Part shown: piece after piece, positions 9,406 to 18,988 of the stretch
How the letters are laid out: every line of letters begins with the position of its first letter
Numbering within the stretch: position 1 is the first letter of the stretch
Origin: Roseinatronobacter domitianus
Lineage (GTDB): Bacteria; Pseudomonadota; Alphaproteobacteria; Rhodobacterales; Rhodobacteraceae
DNA: 64,000 bases
Direction: 5' to 3'
NCBI RefSeq assembly: GCF_023336755.1
Contig: NZ_JALZWP010000004.1
Location: 1 to 64,000, forward strand
The notes under the pieces: model-generated
Told to the model about the DNA's origin: nothing
Database searches by the model: none
Seen by the model: only the letters and a program-made list of their open reading frames with translations
Program-made: the position numbers and the translations under genes

Positions 9406-10395
9406 TCAGCCGCGTGCGCGCCGTCCGCCACGCCGCCCGCCAGTGCGCGCGCCCGCATCCATCGCAGCGCGCGAGGCTTCGGCAAAGCTTACCCCGTCTT
9501 TCATCGCATCCATCACCTTGGTCAGCCCGATCCAGGCGCCGCCATTCGCGTCATGGTTCATCAACAGGTTCGCCGCGCGGATGGCTTCCATCTCTTGGGC
9601 GCGCACCGGGTTCATGATGGCACTGGTCATGCCCGCGCCAATCGCCATGGGCAGAAACGCCGCGTTCACGCCATGCCGGTTTGGCAGCCCAAAGCTGATA
9701 TTTGACGCCCCGCAGGTCGTATTCACGCCCAATTCGTCGCGCAGCCGGCGCACCAAGGTAAACACCTGATGCCCTGCCGTCGCCATTGCGCCAATCGGCA
9801 TGACCAGCGGGTCCACCACGATATCATGCGCGGGAATCCCGAAATCCGCCGCGCGCTCGACGATCTTTTTAGCCACAGCAAACCGCACGTCCGGGTCTTC
9901 TGAAATGCCAGTATCGTCGTTCGAAATGGCCACCACCGGCACATTGAATTTCTTGACCAGCGGCAGGATCGCTTCCAGCCGCTCTTCCTCGCCGGTGACA
10001 GAGTTCAGCAGCGGACGCCCGTTGCAAGCTTCCAACCCGGCCAACAGCGCCGCGGGCACGGACGAGTCGATGCATAAAGGCACATCGACCAGTGCCTGCA
10101 CCCGCGCGCAGAGATCGCGCATCAACGGCGGCTCGACAAAGTTATTGTCCGCATAGCGCGGGTCTTCGGCCATTTTGTTGGAAAACACCGCGCCCGAATT
10201 GATATCCAGAACCGTGGCACCGCAGGCGACCTGCTCCAGCGCATCGCGCTCTACAGTGGTGAAGTCGCCTTGCTCCAGCTCTGCCGCCAGCTTCTTGCGG
10301 CCCGTGGGGTTGATGCGTTCACCAATGACGCAGAACGGTTCGTCAAAACCGATGATAACGGTCTTGGTGGCAGATTCGATGACAGTGCGGGTCAT
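9406..10395 (-). CDS. methyltetrahydrofolate:corrinoid methyltransferase-like pterin-binding protein
   Basis: This 329-residue protein has the dihydropteroate-synthase-like TIM barrel of MetH pterin domains and AcsE/MtrH-type methyltransferases. Key segments are GERINPTGR (about 25-33), DINSGAV near residue 64, SNDDTG near 160 and DPLVMPIG near 195. It would bind methyl-THF and pass its methyl group to a corrinoid protein. The C-terminus ends in a short Gly/Arg-rich tail unlike the rest. It neighbours an MTHFR-like gene. By comparison with the split methionine synthase described in Phaeobacter it could be the folate-binding part; a role in methylamine or betaine C1 use is the alternative. No B12-binding partner is in the window. 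Confidence 0.85.
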   Translation of the reverse strand: MTRTVIESATKTVIIGFDEPFCVIGERINPTGRKKLAAELEQGDFTTVERDALEQVACGATVLDINSGAVFSNKMAEDPRYADNNFVEPPLMRDLCARVQALVDVPLCIDSSVPAALLAGLEACNGRPLLNSVTGEEERLEAILPLVKKFNVPVVAISNDDTGISEDPDVRFAVAKKIVERAADFGIPAHDIVVDPLVMPIGAMATAGHQVFTLVRRLRDELGVNTTCGASNISFGLPNRHGVNAAFLPMAIGAGMTSAIMNPVRAQEMEAIRAANLLMNHDANGGAWIGLTKVMDAMKDGVSFAEASRAAMDAGARTGGRRGGRRARG

Positions 10396-10416
10396 GGGCG
10401 TTCCAGATGCTAAAGG

Positions 10417-11331
10417 TTATTGGCCAGGGCGCGCGCTGGCGCCGCCATGCGTTGCGGTCCAGGTGGCATTGGTCTTGATGCCGCCCAAGGGGAAGAAATG
10501 CAGCTTGTCCACCGCGAAATCGGGATGCGCGGCTTTATGCGCGGCCAAAGCCTGCACCAACTCTGTCGGCTCGAACGGCAAAAGCAGCTTGGACACGTCC
10601 TTGGCACGCTTTTGCAGCACTTTCAGTGAAGGGCCGACCCCGCAAGCCACCGCGAATTTTATCAGCGTTTGCAGCTTGGCAGGACCGGCCACACCCAGAT
10701 GCACCGGCAAGGTAATCCCTTCAGCGCGCAGACGGTCGCACCATGCAATGATCGGCGCAGCCTCGAACGCGAATTGCGTAACGATGGACATATCCACCCC
10801 GGTGCTGCGCGCAAAATCCTGCTTCCAGCGCAGGGCATGCATCACAATGCGCTCTTGCCCGGCAGGTTCAATGTCGCGGTTGCCCTCTGGATGCCCGGCG
10901 ACATGCAGACGCTCGAACCCGTCAAACAGGCCGGTTTCCAGCAACTGCATGGAATCGGCATAGAAGCCTGCCGGGGTTGCGACACCGCCCCCCAGCATCA
11001 ACGCTTCGCGAATATCCGCCTCTGACCTGTAGCGATCCACCCAATCAGCGGCTTCTGCCCGGTCACGGATAATGCGCGCCGGAAAATGCGGCATCGGCTC
11101 CATGCCTTGGGCGCGCAGCCGCGCGGCGGTTGCAACCATATCGGCAATCGGCGTGCCTTCGATATGGGCAATATAGACCCGTGTGCCCAAAGGCAGAAGC
11201 GTGCGGAAATCGTCGATCTTCTCGGCTGTGCGCGGCATCACCTCCAGCGAGAAGCCCTGCATCAACGCCTCGACCGCGCCATTTTGCGGCGGGGCCATTT
11301 CGACCGGACGACGAAAATTCAAAAGCGCCAT
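10417..11331 (-). CDS. methylenetetrahydrofolate reductase family protein
   Basis: This 304-residue TIM-barrel protein is related to MetF, which reduces methylene-THF to methyl-THF with a flavin. Visible pieces are SLEVMPRT near the N-terminus, the central PHFPAR and GVATPAGFYAD segments, and FAFEAAPIIAWCDRLR towards the C-terminus. The ATG at 11331 (MALLNFRRP) is preferred over one 30 nt upstream. It sits between the PF13769 gene and the methyl-THF methyltransferase with short gaps, so the three are likely one transcript making and using methyl-THF. It could be a divergent MTHFR rather than the housekeeping MetF. Confidence 0.82.
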   Translation of the reverse strand: MALLNFRRPVEMAPPQNGAVEALMQGFSLEVMPRTAEKIDDFRTLLPLGTRVYIAHIEGTPIADMVATAARLRAQGMEPMPHFPARIIRDRAEAADWVDRYRSEADIREALMLGGGVATPAGFYADSMQLLETGLFDGFERLHVAGHPEGNRDIEPAGQERIVMHALRWKQDFARSTGVDMSIVTQFAFEAAPIIAWCDRLRAEGITLPVHLGVAGPAKLQTLIKFAVACGVGPSLKVLQKRAKDVSKLLLPFEPTELVQALAAHKAAHPDFAVDKLHFFPLGGIKTNATWTATHGGASARPGQ

Positions 11332-11370
11332 TATGCTCTCCCCAAGCCAGAACTTTGCCACGACCTGCGC

Positions 11371-11667
11371 CTATGCCCAGCCGTCATTGCCGATCAGTGC
11401 GCGTAACCTGTCCGCGTCATACGCCGCTTCCAATTCGGCCGCCGTGGCGCTTGCGACCTGTTCATCGCTGCCAGCGACCTCGACAGGCGGCGCTTTGCGC
11501 CAATCGGCCAAGTAGGCATCGGCATCTTTGGCCCCCACTTTCATGGCGCAGCGGTCAATCGCTTGCTCGAAACGTTCGGACAGTTGCACTTTCTGTGCGC
11601 GCCGCCCCTTGCCGACAATGACCTGCGCGGGAATATCGCGCCAATATACGATGACAAGTTGCGCCAT
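11371..11667 (-). CDS. PF13769 'virulence factor' family protein
   Basis: This 98-residue protein begins MAQLVIVYWRDIPAQVIVGKG and carries the RFEQAIDRCAM segment typical of the small family named virulence factor in Pfam (PF13769). Its function is unknown. In Rhodobacterales it is repeatedly found upstream of the MTHFR-like and methyl-THF methyltransferase genes, as here (40 bp gap). That suggests a role in one-carbon metabolism rather than virulence. Confidence 0.75.
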   Translation of the reverse strand: MAQLVIVYWRDIPAQVIVGKGRRAQKVQLSERFEQAIDRCAMKVGAKDADAYLADWRKAPPVEVAGSDEQVASATAAELEAAYDADRLRALIGNDGWA

Positions 11668-11829
11668 GTTCCATCCACCTTGTGCCGCCTTGCCCCGTCT
11701 TACCAAGCACCTGCACGATGCCCGGTGCGAAAACCGACCTTGGCCGCGCCACGCGCGACGCAACGCAAAGCCTTGCGCGGGGGGCAGCGCTGGACTACGT
11801 TACACGCAACATGAATTGGAGGGCGAAAC

Positions 11830-12972
11830 ATGACGCCCCAGCGTCCCGCAGGCGCGGGCACGCCCCTGACACCAGACCAAGGCCCGCCCGATGCGGTGGT
11901 CAGGACATCAGCAAAGGCTCCGCGCCACCCCGGATCCGAGCAGCTGTACGCAGCGCTGGATCTGGGGACGAATAGTTGTCGCATGCTCATTGCGCGCCCC
12001 AAGGGCGGGCAATTCGAAGTCGTGGACAGCTTTTCAAAAGCTGTCGAACTTGGCACCGGGCTGGAAAGCTCTGGCCTGCTATCGCATCGGCCCATGCAGC
12101 GCACGCTTCAGGCGTTGCGCATTTGTCGGTCAAAGCTGGAACGGCACAATGTGCGCAGTATGCGTCTGGTGGCAACCGAAGCCTGCCGCCGTGCCCGCAA
12201 CAGCCGCGAATTCATTCGCCGCGCACAGCGTGAAACCGGGCTGAAGCTGGACATTATCACCGCCGAGGAAGAGGCGCGATTGGCCGTCGTCTCCTGCGCG
12301 TCACTGGTGGCGGCAGATACCGAACAACTGCTGGTCATCGATATTGGCGGCGGGTCTACCGAATTGGTCTGGATCGACATGTCGCGCGTGGCGCCCGAAG
12401 CGCGGCGCAATGCGATTCTGTCCATGTATCAAGGCGCGTTCAATCGCGACCCGTTGCCCGGCAAACCCCGCGTGGTGGACTGGATCAGCGTGCCCTTGGG
12501 CGTTGCAACGCTGAAAGACTATTTCGCCGATGTCGAGGACGATGCCGCCCGATTCGCGCTGATGAGCTGGTATTTCGAGGAACAACTCGAAGCCTTCACC
12601 CCCTATGCGGACCCGACGCAGCACAAGGCATTCCAGATCATTGGCACCTCTGGCACGATCACGACCGTCGCCGCCAGTTACCTGCGGCTCAAGCGCTATG
12701 ATCGCAACAAGGTGGACGGTCTGGTGATGAATTCGACTCAGGTCGATAGCGTGATCCGTGAATATCTGGCGCTTGGCCCCATTGGTCGCCGCCAAGACCC
12801 GCGCATCGGGCGAGAGCGGCATACGCAGATTATGTCCGGCGCGGCCATCCTGACGGCGCTTATGCGCGTTTGGCCAACCGAACGCATGTCAGTTGCTGAT
12901 CGCGGTCTGCGCGAAGGGCTGCTATATGCACAGATGAGCGGCGACGGCGCGCTGGACCTGGCACAGAATTGA
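11830..12972 (+). CDS. Ppx/GppA family phosphatase
   Basis: This 380-residue protein of the actin-like ATPase superfamily has phosphate-1 motif DLGTNSCR (44-51) and the second glycine loop DIGGGSTE (171-178), with the acidic EEEARL helix near 146-151. Family members degrade polyphosphate or pppGpp; which one cannot be told. A Pro/Ala-rich leader of about 35 residues precedes the domain, so the true start may lie further in. rlmE follows after 10 nt and is probably co-transcribed, a common alphaproteobacterial pair. Confidence 0.9.
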   Translation: MTPQRPAGAGTPLTPDQGPPDAVVRTSAKAPRHPGSEQLYAALDLGTNSCRMLIARPKGGQFEVVDSFSKAVELGTGLESSGLLSHRPMQRTLQALRICRSKLERHNVRSMRLVATEACRRARNSREFIRRAQRETGLKLDIITAEEEARLAVVSCASLVAADTEQLLVIDIGGGSTELVWIDMSRVAPEARRNAILSMYQGAFNRDPLPGKPRVVDWISVPLGVATLKDYFADVEDDAARFALMSWYFEEQLEAFTPYADPTQHKAFQIIGTSGTITTVAASYLRLKRYDRNKVDGLVMNSTQVDSVIREYLALGPIGRRQDPRIGRERHTQIMSGAAILTALMRVWPTERMSVADRGLREGLLYAQMSGDGALDLAQN

Positions 12973-12982
12973 AAGTTGCACG

Positions 12983-13699
12983 ATGACAGGCAAGAACACA
13001 TCCGGGCGCGGCCAGCGCGACCTTAAGGTGAAGGTCAAGACCGCGCGTGGGCGCAAGCTATCCTCTACGCTCTGGCTGGAACGGCAGTTGAATGACCCCT
13101 ATGTGGCCGCGGCCCGGCGGGACGGCTACAGAGGGCGCGCGGCCTATAAGCTGCTGGAGTTGGACGACAAATATCGCTTCCTTGTGCCCGGCGCACGGGT
13201 GGTCGATCTGGGATGTGCGCCCGGTGGCTGGTTGCAGGTGGCAGTGGTGCGTGTGAACGCCTTGGGCGAGAAGAAGGGCAAACGCGTCGGCACCGTGCTG
13301 GGGGTGGATCTGCAAGAGGTCGAGCCGCTGGCAGGTGCCACCGCACATGTGCTGGATTTTCTGGACGAGGGTGCGGATGGCCAAGTTAAAGACTGGCTGG
13401 GCGGCTCTGCGGATGTGGTCATGTCGGACATGGCCGCATCGGCATCGGGTCACAAACAAACCGACCATATGCGCATCATGGCTTTGTGCGAGGCGGCGGC
13501 GCATTTCGCGTTCGACGTGCTGGACGAAAACGGCACCTTTGTCGCCAAAGTCTTGGCGGGCGGAGCCGAGGCGGAATTGCAGCAGCTTCTGAAACAGAAC
13601 TTCCGCAAGGTCGCCAATGTGAAACCTCCGGCCAGCCGCTCTGACAGTTCGGAGAAATACGTCGTTGCAACCGGGTTCCGGGGGCAGGCCAAAGACTAG
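12983..13699 (+). CDS. rlmE: 23S rRNA (uridine-2'-O)-methyltransferase RlmE (FtsJ)
   Basis: This SAM-dependent enzyme methylates the A-loop uridine (U2552 in E. coli) of 23S rRNA. The 238-residue protein has a basic N-terminus, Lys in AAYKLLE, SAM motif [11 protein letters not shown], catalytic Asp in MSDMAAS, Lys in FVAKVLAGG and Glu in SSEKYV, so the K-D-K-E tetrad is complete. Confidence 0.96.
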   Translation: MTGKNTSGRGQRDLKVKVKTARGRKLSSTLWLERQLNDPYVAAARRDGYRGRAAYKLLELDDKYRFLVPGARVVDLGCAPGGWLQVAVVRVNALGEKKGKRVGTVLGVDLQEVEPLAGATAHVLDFLDEGADGQVKDWLGGSADVVMSDMAASASGHKQTDHMRIMALCEAAAHFAFDVLDENGTFVAKVLAGGAEAELQQLLKQNFRKVANVKPPASRSDSSEKYVVATGFRGQAKD

Positions 13700-13783
13700 G
13701 GTTTTTGCAAATTTGCGACAATCTTCTGGCTGTGCTCGTTGTCTTCAATATTTGCCACTTTGGGGGGCACCTTGTCTTTATTG

Positions 13784-14539
13784 GTGAAAACCCTTTTGAC
13801 AGGTGTCACGCTTTACGCCGCACTGGTCGCAGCACTTGCATTTTTTCAACATTCTTTGGTGTTTCCGCGCCACATGGTCAGCGCGCCCCCTAGCCTACCC
13901 GCGCAGGCGGAACGCTTAAGAATTTCAACGCCCGATGGTGCGGAACTTCATGGCGTTCGCATTCCCGGCAGCGACCCGTCCCGACCGATCCTTCTGGGCT
14001 TTCCCGGAAATGCCTGGAACGCCGAAGCCATGGCGCTGTTCCTGCATCAGGTGTCGCCCACGCAAACCGTGGTGGTCTTTCATTACCGAGGCTACGCGCC
14101 ATCCACCGGCACGCCCTCGGCGCAGGCGCTGATGTCGGACGCCATCGCCATTCACGACACGCTGGGCGCGTCCGTTACGGCGTTGGGGTTCAGTATAGGC
14201 AGCGGTGTCGCCGCACATCTGGCGGCTATGCGCGATCTGGAACAGGTTGTCCTTGTCACGCCGTTCGACAGTTTGGCGCAAGTTGCGGCAGACAGCCTGC
14301 CTTATCTGCCGGTGCGTTGGCTGTTTCGGCACGAAATGGCCGCCGCCAAGGCACTGGCGCGCAATGGGTCTCCCGTCACACTCATCATCGCAGACCGGGA
14401 CGAGGTGATCCCGGCAAAACGTTCGGACGCTTTGGCCTTGGCACTGCCGCAGGCACGGGTCATCCACCTGAATGCCGGGCATAACGACATCTACAACCAG
14501 CCGGAATTCGTCCCTGCCCTGCGCCGCGCCCTACGCTGA
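13784..14539 (+). CDS. alpha/beta hydrolase (BEM46-like)
   Basis: This is a membrane-anchored serine hydrolase of about 250 residues. An N-terminal hydrophobic helix (LYAALVAALAFFQ) is followed by a hydrolase fold with nucleophile elbow GFSIGSG, Asp in IADRDEVIP and His in NAGHND, so the triad is present. The start is uncertain: the frame opens with TTG at 13739, and a GGGGGG tract at 13762-13767 could serve TTG 13772, TTG 13781 or GTG 13784. The 3' end overlaps the convergent zapA by 9 bp. The substrate is unknown. Confidence 0.82.
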   Translation: MKTLLTGVTLYAALVAALAFFQHSLVFPRHMVSAPPSLPAQAERLRISTPDGAELHGVRIPGSDPSRPILLGFPGNAWNAEAMALFLHQVSPTQTVVVFHYRGYAPSTGTPSAQALMSDAIAIHDTLGASVTALGFSIGSGVAAHLAAMRDLEQVVLVTPFDSLAQVAADSLPYLPVRWLFRHEMAAAKALARNGSPVTLIIADRDEVIPAKRSDALALALPQARVIHLNAGHNDIYNQPEFVPALRRALR

Positions 14540-14917
14540 GCCGCGGCTTTCCATCTCTTCGGCCACCGCTTCGGCGCGCGCCGCCAATTCGGACAGACCG
14601 TCGGTCAGGTCTTGCGGCACAACCGGCACCTCGACCTTTTGCGCGGGGCGCGCGTGCAGCCGTGAAATTTCTTCACGCATGGATTCGATCTGCGCCTCCG
14701 CCTCTTTCAGCTTGTCCTCGACCGAAGCCGTCTTGTCGGCCAGCATCAGGCCAGACATAAGCAACATCTTCTCGGCAGGGACGCGACCAATCTGGTTGAG
14801 CAGCGTGCGCGCTTCGGCATCCAGCATCTCGGCGGCCGCAAGCAAAAACTTCTCTTCGCCCGGCTGGCAGGCGACTGCGAAGTCTTTATGACCAATGGTA
14901 ATTGTCTGTTCAGGCAT
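14531..14917 (-). CDS. zapA: cell division protein ZapA
   Basis: This 128-residue FtsZ-associated protein has the ZapA domain in its N-terminal 95 residues (ITIGHKDFAVACQPGEE, then an EKMLLMSGLMLADK helix) and a coiled-coil tail. It cross-links FtsZ protofilaments at midcell. It overlaps the preceding coiled-coil gene by 8 nt, and the two are probably translated together. Confidence 0.9.
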   Translation of the reverse strand: MPEQTITIGHKDFAVACQPGEEKFLLAAAEMLDAEARTLLNQIGRVPAEKMLLMSGLMLADKTASVEDKLKEAEAQIESMREEISRLHARPAQKVEVPVVPQDLTDGLSELAARAEAVAEEMESRGSA

Positions 14918-15410
14918 CACGCTCTCCCGTCCCCATAAGCGGCTTCAATTCGCCCAGGACATCTTCCATTTCGGCCAATTCCGACGCGCGCTCGGCGCGC
15001 AAGGCTTCCAGTTCTGCCACCAGCGACCGGTTGATCGCACTGGGTTCGATCACCTGCGCCTCGACCCCTTCGCGCAACTGGCGATTGGCTTCGATAAGTT
15101 TGGAATTGGCTTTCTTAAGGCGCAGCATTTCCAGGCTTTGCAGGTCAAGCTGCTCGGTCATCCGGGCCAACCGCCGCTCCATTGAGGCCACCGAACTGTC
15201 CTGCCGCTGGCGCACGGCATTGACCCGCTCGGTCAGTTGCGCAGTCTTGGCGCGCTCACCTTCCAATTCGGCCCGCAATCGCGCGGTATCGGCCTCCTCG
15301 GCGGGCGGAACGGGCGCAGCTGCTACCGGGGCCGCTAATTTGCCCGCCGCCGTCGAAATACGATCCAGCGCGCGCGACAGGCGCGTTTCCATTTCTTTTA
15401 TATCCGTCAT
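14910..15410 (-). CDS. coiled-coil protein encoded with zapA
   Basis: This 166-residue protein of unknown function is mostly predicted coiled coil: residues 5-30 and about 45-160 show heptad-like Leu/Ala/Glu spacing. An Ala/Pro linker around 25-40 separates the two stretches. The ATG at 15410 (MTDIKEMETR) is preferred because upstream codons in the frame are Cys/Gly-rich and unlike coding sequence. It is cotranscribed with zapA and divergent from tkt. A role in divisome assembly is inferred only from that neighbour. Confidence 0.72.
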   Translation of the reverse strand: MTDIKEMETRLSRALDRISTAAGKLAAPVAAAPVPPAEEADTARLRAELEGERAKTAQLTERVNAVRQRQDSSVASMERRLARMTEQLDLQSLEMLRLKKANSKLIEANRQLREGVEAQVIEPSAINRSLVAELEALRAERASELAEMEDVLGELKPLMGTGERDA

Positions 15411-15638
15411 GCCTGCTCTTTCCAAATTGGCGCTTTCACATGGCCGAATCATTCCATGCAGGGTATGGCAACCCACGCCATAGCAGCCTACCCCCAATTT
15501 TTCGGCTTTCCAACCTTGGGGCGCGGCAGTGCATGGTACATGGACCAAGTTGCTTGCAGCACAGGCCCAAAGCCTTATGATCCCGGCGCGTTGCGCTACC
15601 GCTAACACCGCCTGTTCCCAGCCCAAGGAAGACCCGAC

Positions 15639-17657
15639 GTGGATATTGCCGCTTTAAAGACCGCAAACCCCGACCACTGGATGAAAGCCACAGCCATTCG
15701 TGCCTTGGCCATGGATGCCGTGCAAGCTGCCAATTCTGGCCATCCGGGCATGCCAATGGGCATGGCAGATGTTGCGACCGTGTTGTTTGAGCGGCACCTG
15801 AAATTCGATGCCAGCGCGCCCAACTGGGCCGACCGTGACCGCTTCATCCTGTCGGCAGGGCATGGGTCCATGCTGATCTATGCACTGCTGTATCTGACCG
15901 GCTACAAGCAAATGACGCTGGAGCAGATCAAGAATTTCCGCCAATGGGGTGCGATCACGGCGGGCCATCCGGAATATGGCCATGTCGAGGGTGTGGAAAC
16001 CACGACTGGCCCCTTGGGTCAGGGCATTTCCAACGCCGTCGGCTTTGCGATGGCCGAAGAAAAACTGCGCGCCGAATTCGGGGCCAAGGTGGTCGACCAT
16101 CACACCTATGTCATCGCGGGCGACGGCTGCCTGATGGAAGGCATCAGCCACGAGGCGATCGGGCTGGCCGGCCATCAGAAACTGGGTCGCCTGATCGTGC
16201 TGTGGGACAATAACGACATTACCATTGACGGGTCGGTCAGTTTGTCGGACCGCACCGACCAGCGCGCGCGCTTTGCCGCGGCTGGCTGGAAAGTGCTGGC
16301 CTGCGACGGGCATGACGCCGCCGATATCGACCGCGCCCTGACAGAGGCGAAAGGGTCGGACCAGCCCGTGCTGATCGACTGCAAGACGGTCATCGGCTTT
16401 GGTAGCCCGGCCAAGGCGGGCACGTCTGGCGCGCATGGCTCGCCCTTGGGCGACGCCGAAATCGCGACAACCAAGGCCATTTATGGCTGGGAGTATGGCC
16501 CGTTCGAAATACCGGCGGATGTGCTGGACGCTTGGCGCGCGATCGGCGCGCGCGGGGCCACGGCGCATGAAGAGTGGAAAACTCGCTTTGAGGCATTGTC
16601 GGGCACCAAACAGGCCGAATTCACCCGCCGCATGGCAGGCGAAGCACCCAAGAAACTGGAAAGCGCCATCCGCGCCTTCAAAAAGCAGATCGCGGAAAGC
16701 GCCCCCAAAGTCGCAACGCGCAAATCTTCTGAAATGGTGCTTGAGGTGGTGAATACCGTCTGCCCCGAAACCATCGGCGGCTCTGCCGACCTGACCGGGT
16801 CAAACAATACCAAAACCGCCGGTCTGGGCGTGTTCAACGCCGAGGACCGCAAGGGCCGCTACGTCTATTACGGCATCCGCGAGCATGGCATGGCTGCCGC
16901 GATGAACGGTCTGGCGCTGCATGGGGGGCTGAAACCCTATGGCGGCACGTTCATGTGCTTTACCGATTATGCACGGGGCGCAATGCGGCTTTCGTCACTC
17001 ATGGGCGTGCCGGTGACTTACGTCATGACGCATGATTCCATCGGTCTGGGCGAAGACGGGCCGACCCACCAGCCGGTCGAACATCTGGCCATGCTGCGAG
17101 CGACGCCAAATGTAAACGTGTTCCGCCCCTGTGACACCGTGGAAACCGCCGAGGCTTGGGAGCTCGCGCTGACGGCCAAGCGCACGCCCTCTGTGCTGGC
17201 GCTGACGCGGCAAGGGCTGCCCACCTACCGGACCGAGCATAAGGCCAAGAACCTGACTGCCCAAGGCGCTTATGTGCTGGCAGATGCGGACGGCAAGCGT
17301 CAGGCGATCCTGATGGCCACCGGGTCAGAAGTGGAAATAGCAATGGAAGCGCGCGACCTGTTGCAGGCCGAAGGAATCGGCACACGCGTTGTGTCTTTCC
17401 CCTGCTGGGAGCTCTTTGAAGACCAGCCCGAAGCCTATCGCCGCAAAGTTCTGCCCGCAGGCCCGGTGCGCGTGGCGGTTGAGGCCGCGATCCGCTTTGG
17501 CTGGGACCGCTGGCTGTTTGGTGAACGCGGCCGACGCGAAAAGTCGGGCTTTGTTGGCATGCATGATTTCGGCGCATCCGCACCCGCGCCAACGCTCTAC
17601 AAGGAATTGGGCATCACGGCAGAAGCCGTCGCGGAAAAGGTTAAATCCCTTCTCTGA
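15639..17657 (+). CDS. tkt: transketolase
   Basis: This thiamine-diphosphate enzyme of the pentose phosphate and Calvin pathways transfers two-carbon ketol units. The 672-residue protein is full length: SGHPGMPMG near 31-38, the ThDP motif GDGCLMEG through [10 protein letters not shown] (about 162-200), the pyrimidine domain with [13 protein letters not shown], and a C-terminal transketolase domain. The start is GTG at 15639, supported by AAGGAAG 8 nt upstream. A bidirectional terminator follows. Confidence 0.97.
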   Translation: MDIAALKTANPDHWMKATAIRALAMDAVQAANSGHPGMPMGMADVATVLFERHLKFDASAPNWADRDRFILSAGHGSMLIYALLYLTGYKQMTLEQIKNFRQWGAITAGHPEYGHVEGVETTTGPLGQGISNAVGFAMAEEKLRAEFGAKVVDHHTYVIAGDGCLMEGISHEAIGLAGHQKLGRLIVLWDNNDITIDGSVSLSDRTDQRARFAAAGWKVLACDGHDAADIDRALTEAKGSDQPVLIDCKTVIGFGSPAKAGTSGAHGSPLGDAEIATTKAIYGWEYGPFEIPADVLDAWRAIGARGATAHEEWKTRFEALSGTKQAEFTRRMAGEAPKKLESAIRAFKKQIAESAPKVATRKSSEMVLEVVNTVCPETIGGSADLTGSNNTKTAGLGVFNAEDRKGRYVYYGIREHGMAAAMNGLALHGGLKPYGGTFMCFTDYARGAMRLSSLMGVPVTYVMTHDSIGLGEDGPTHQPVEHLAMLRATPNVNVFRPCDTVETAEAWELALTAKRTPSVLALTRQGLPTYRTEHKAKNLTAQGAYVLADADGKRQAILMATGSEVEIAMEARDLLQAEGIGTRVVSFPCWELFEDQPEAYRRKVLPAGPVRVAVEAAIRFGWDRWLFGERGRREKSGFVGMHDFGASAPAPTLYKELGITAEAVAEKVKSLL

Positions 17658-17705
17658 TCCCTGCGGGGGCCGCGCGCCAGCGCGCCCCGCCTGAAGCATA
17701 GACTT

Positions 17706-17735
17706 AAAAGGGCGGCCCACAGGGCCGCCCTTTTT
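17706..17735. terminator. bidirectional terminator between tkt and ispG
   Basis: AAGGGCGGCCC and GGGCCGCCCTT pair around ACA, with A residues on the left and TTTTT on the right. It serves tkt on plus and ispG on minus, which converge here. Confidence 0.9.
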
Positions 17736-17758
17736 CAATTAGGTCAAACACGGTCAAG

Positions 17759-18886
17759 CTACTCTGCCGCCTCTGCCGCGCTCCGCGCTTCAATCTCGGC
17801 GGCCTTTTTCTCAACTTGCTCGACAATATGTTCGACCATCTGCTCATTGCTCAGCTTATGGCTTTGCTTGCCCGCCAGATACACCATACCGGACCCGGCC
17901 CCGCCGCCGGTAAAGCCAACGTCGGTCATCAGCGCCTCGCCCGGCCCGTTCACGACGCAGCCAATTATCGACAGGCTCATCGGGGTCTTGATATGCGCCA
18001 ACCGTTCTTCAAGCACAGTCACGGTCTTGATCACGTCGAACCCCTGCCGCGCGCAGGACGGGCAAGAGATGATATTGACACCGCGATGCCGTAGACCCAG
18101 CGATTTCAGAATCTCATAGCCGATCTTGACCTCTTCTACCGGGTCGGCGGACAATGACACCCGGATCGTGTCGCCAATCCCCATCCACAGCAGGTTGCCC
18201 AGCCCGATGGCGGATTTCACCGTGCCAGAGATCATGCCTCCGGCTTCGGTGATCCCCAAGTGGATCGGCGCATCAGTCGCTTCTGCCAGCCCCATATAGG
18301 CCGCAGAGGCCAGGAACACGTCGGACGCTTTCACGCTGATCTTGAACTCGTGAAAATCATTGTCCTGCAAAATACGGATATGGTCGAGGCCGCTCTCGAT
18401 CATCGCATCGGGGCAAGGCTCGCCGTATTTCTCCAGCAGATGCCGTTCCAGCGACCCGGCATTCACCCCGATGCGGATGGAACAGCCATGGTCGCGCGCG
18501 GCCTTTATCACCTCGCGGACGCGAGTGGCGTCGCCTATGTTGCCGGGGTTGATGCGCAGACAGGCCGCGCCCGCCTCTGCCGCCTCTATCGCGCGTTTGT
18601 AGTGAAAATGAATATCTGCCACGATGGGCACCGGGCTTTCGCGGCACACCTCGCGCAGCGCCGCGCTGGCATCGGTGTCGGGCACCGAAACGCGGACAAT
18701 ATCCGCCCCGGCCTCTGCACAAGCAACGACCTGTTTGATCGTCGCGGCAGCATCGCCAGAATCGGTGTTGGTCATGGTCTGCACCGAGATCGGCGCATCC
18801 CCCCCCACCGGCACGTTACCCACCATGATCTGGCGGGATTTGCGGCGCTCTATATTGCGCCACGGGCGGATATGGTTGTGGTCCAT
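17759..18886 (-). CDS. ispG: 4-hydroxy-3-methylbut-2-enyl diphosphate synthase (flavodoxin) IspG
   Basis: This penultimate enzyme of the MEP isoprenoid pathway converts MEcPP to HMBPP with a [4Fe-4S] cluster. The 375-residue protein has the TIM barrel ([10 protein letters not shown] near 35, then [10 protein letters not shown]) and the C-terminal cluster ligands in CPSCARQG and [11 protein letters not shown]. The start MDHNHIRPW at 18886 fits the family better than one 66 nt upstream. A hairpin at 18931-18961 separates it from the RodZ-like gene. Confidence 0.96.
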   Translation of the reverse strand: MDHNHIRPWRNIERRKSRQIMVGNVPVGGDAPISVQTMTNTDSGDAAATIKQVVACAEAGADIVRVSVPDTDASAALREVCRESPVPIVADIHFHYKRAIEAAEAGAACLRINPGNIGDATRVREVIKAARDHGCSIRIGVNAGSLERHLLEKYGEPCPDAMIESGLDHIRILQDNDFHEFKISVKASDVFLASAAYMGLAEATDAPIHLGITEAGGMISGTVKSAIGLGNLLWMGIGDTIRVSLSADPVEEVKIGYEILKSLGLRHRGVNIISCPSCARQGFDVIKTVTVLEERLAHIKTPMSLSIIGCVVNGPGEALMTDVGFTGGGAGSGMVYLAGKQSHKLSNEQMVEHIVEQVEKKAAEIEARSAAEAAE

Positions 18887-18930
18887 TGTGCAAGCCTTGT
18901 GCCGTGCGGATTTGCCTAAGACATAAACCA

Positions 18931-18961
18931 AGAGGGGCGCTGCGACAAGCAACGCCCCTCT
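18931..18961 (-). terminator. hairpin after the RodZ-like gene
   Basis: AGAGGGGCG pairs with CGCCCCTCT around a 13-nt loop. On the minus strand it is followed by TTGGTTT, a weak T-tract, so it is a probable but not strong terminator ahead of ispG. Confidence 0.65.
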
Positions 18962-18988
18962 CGTGAGTCATACGGTCAGCGAGGGCCC

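Noticed and set aside
15411-15638. 6S RNA next to zapA
   Set aside because: 6S RNA often lies near zapA, but I could not draw the long bulged hairpin in this gap, and it is between the coiled-coil gene and tkt rather than downstream of zapA.
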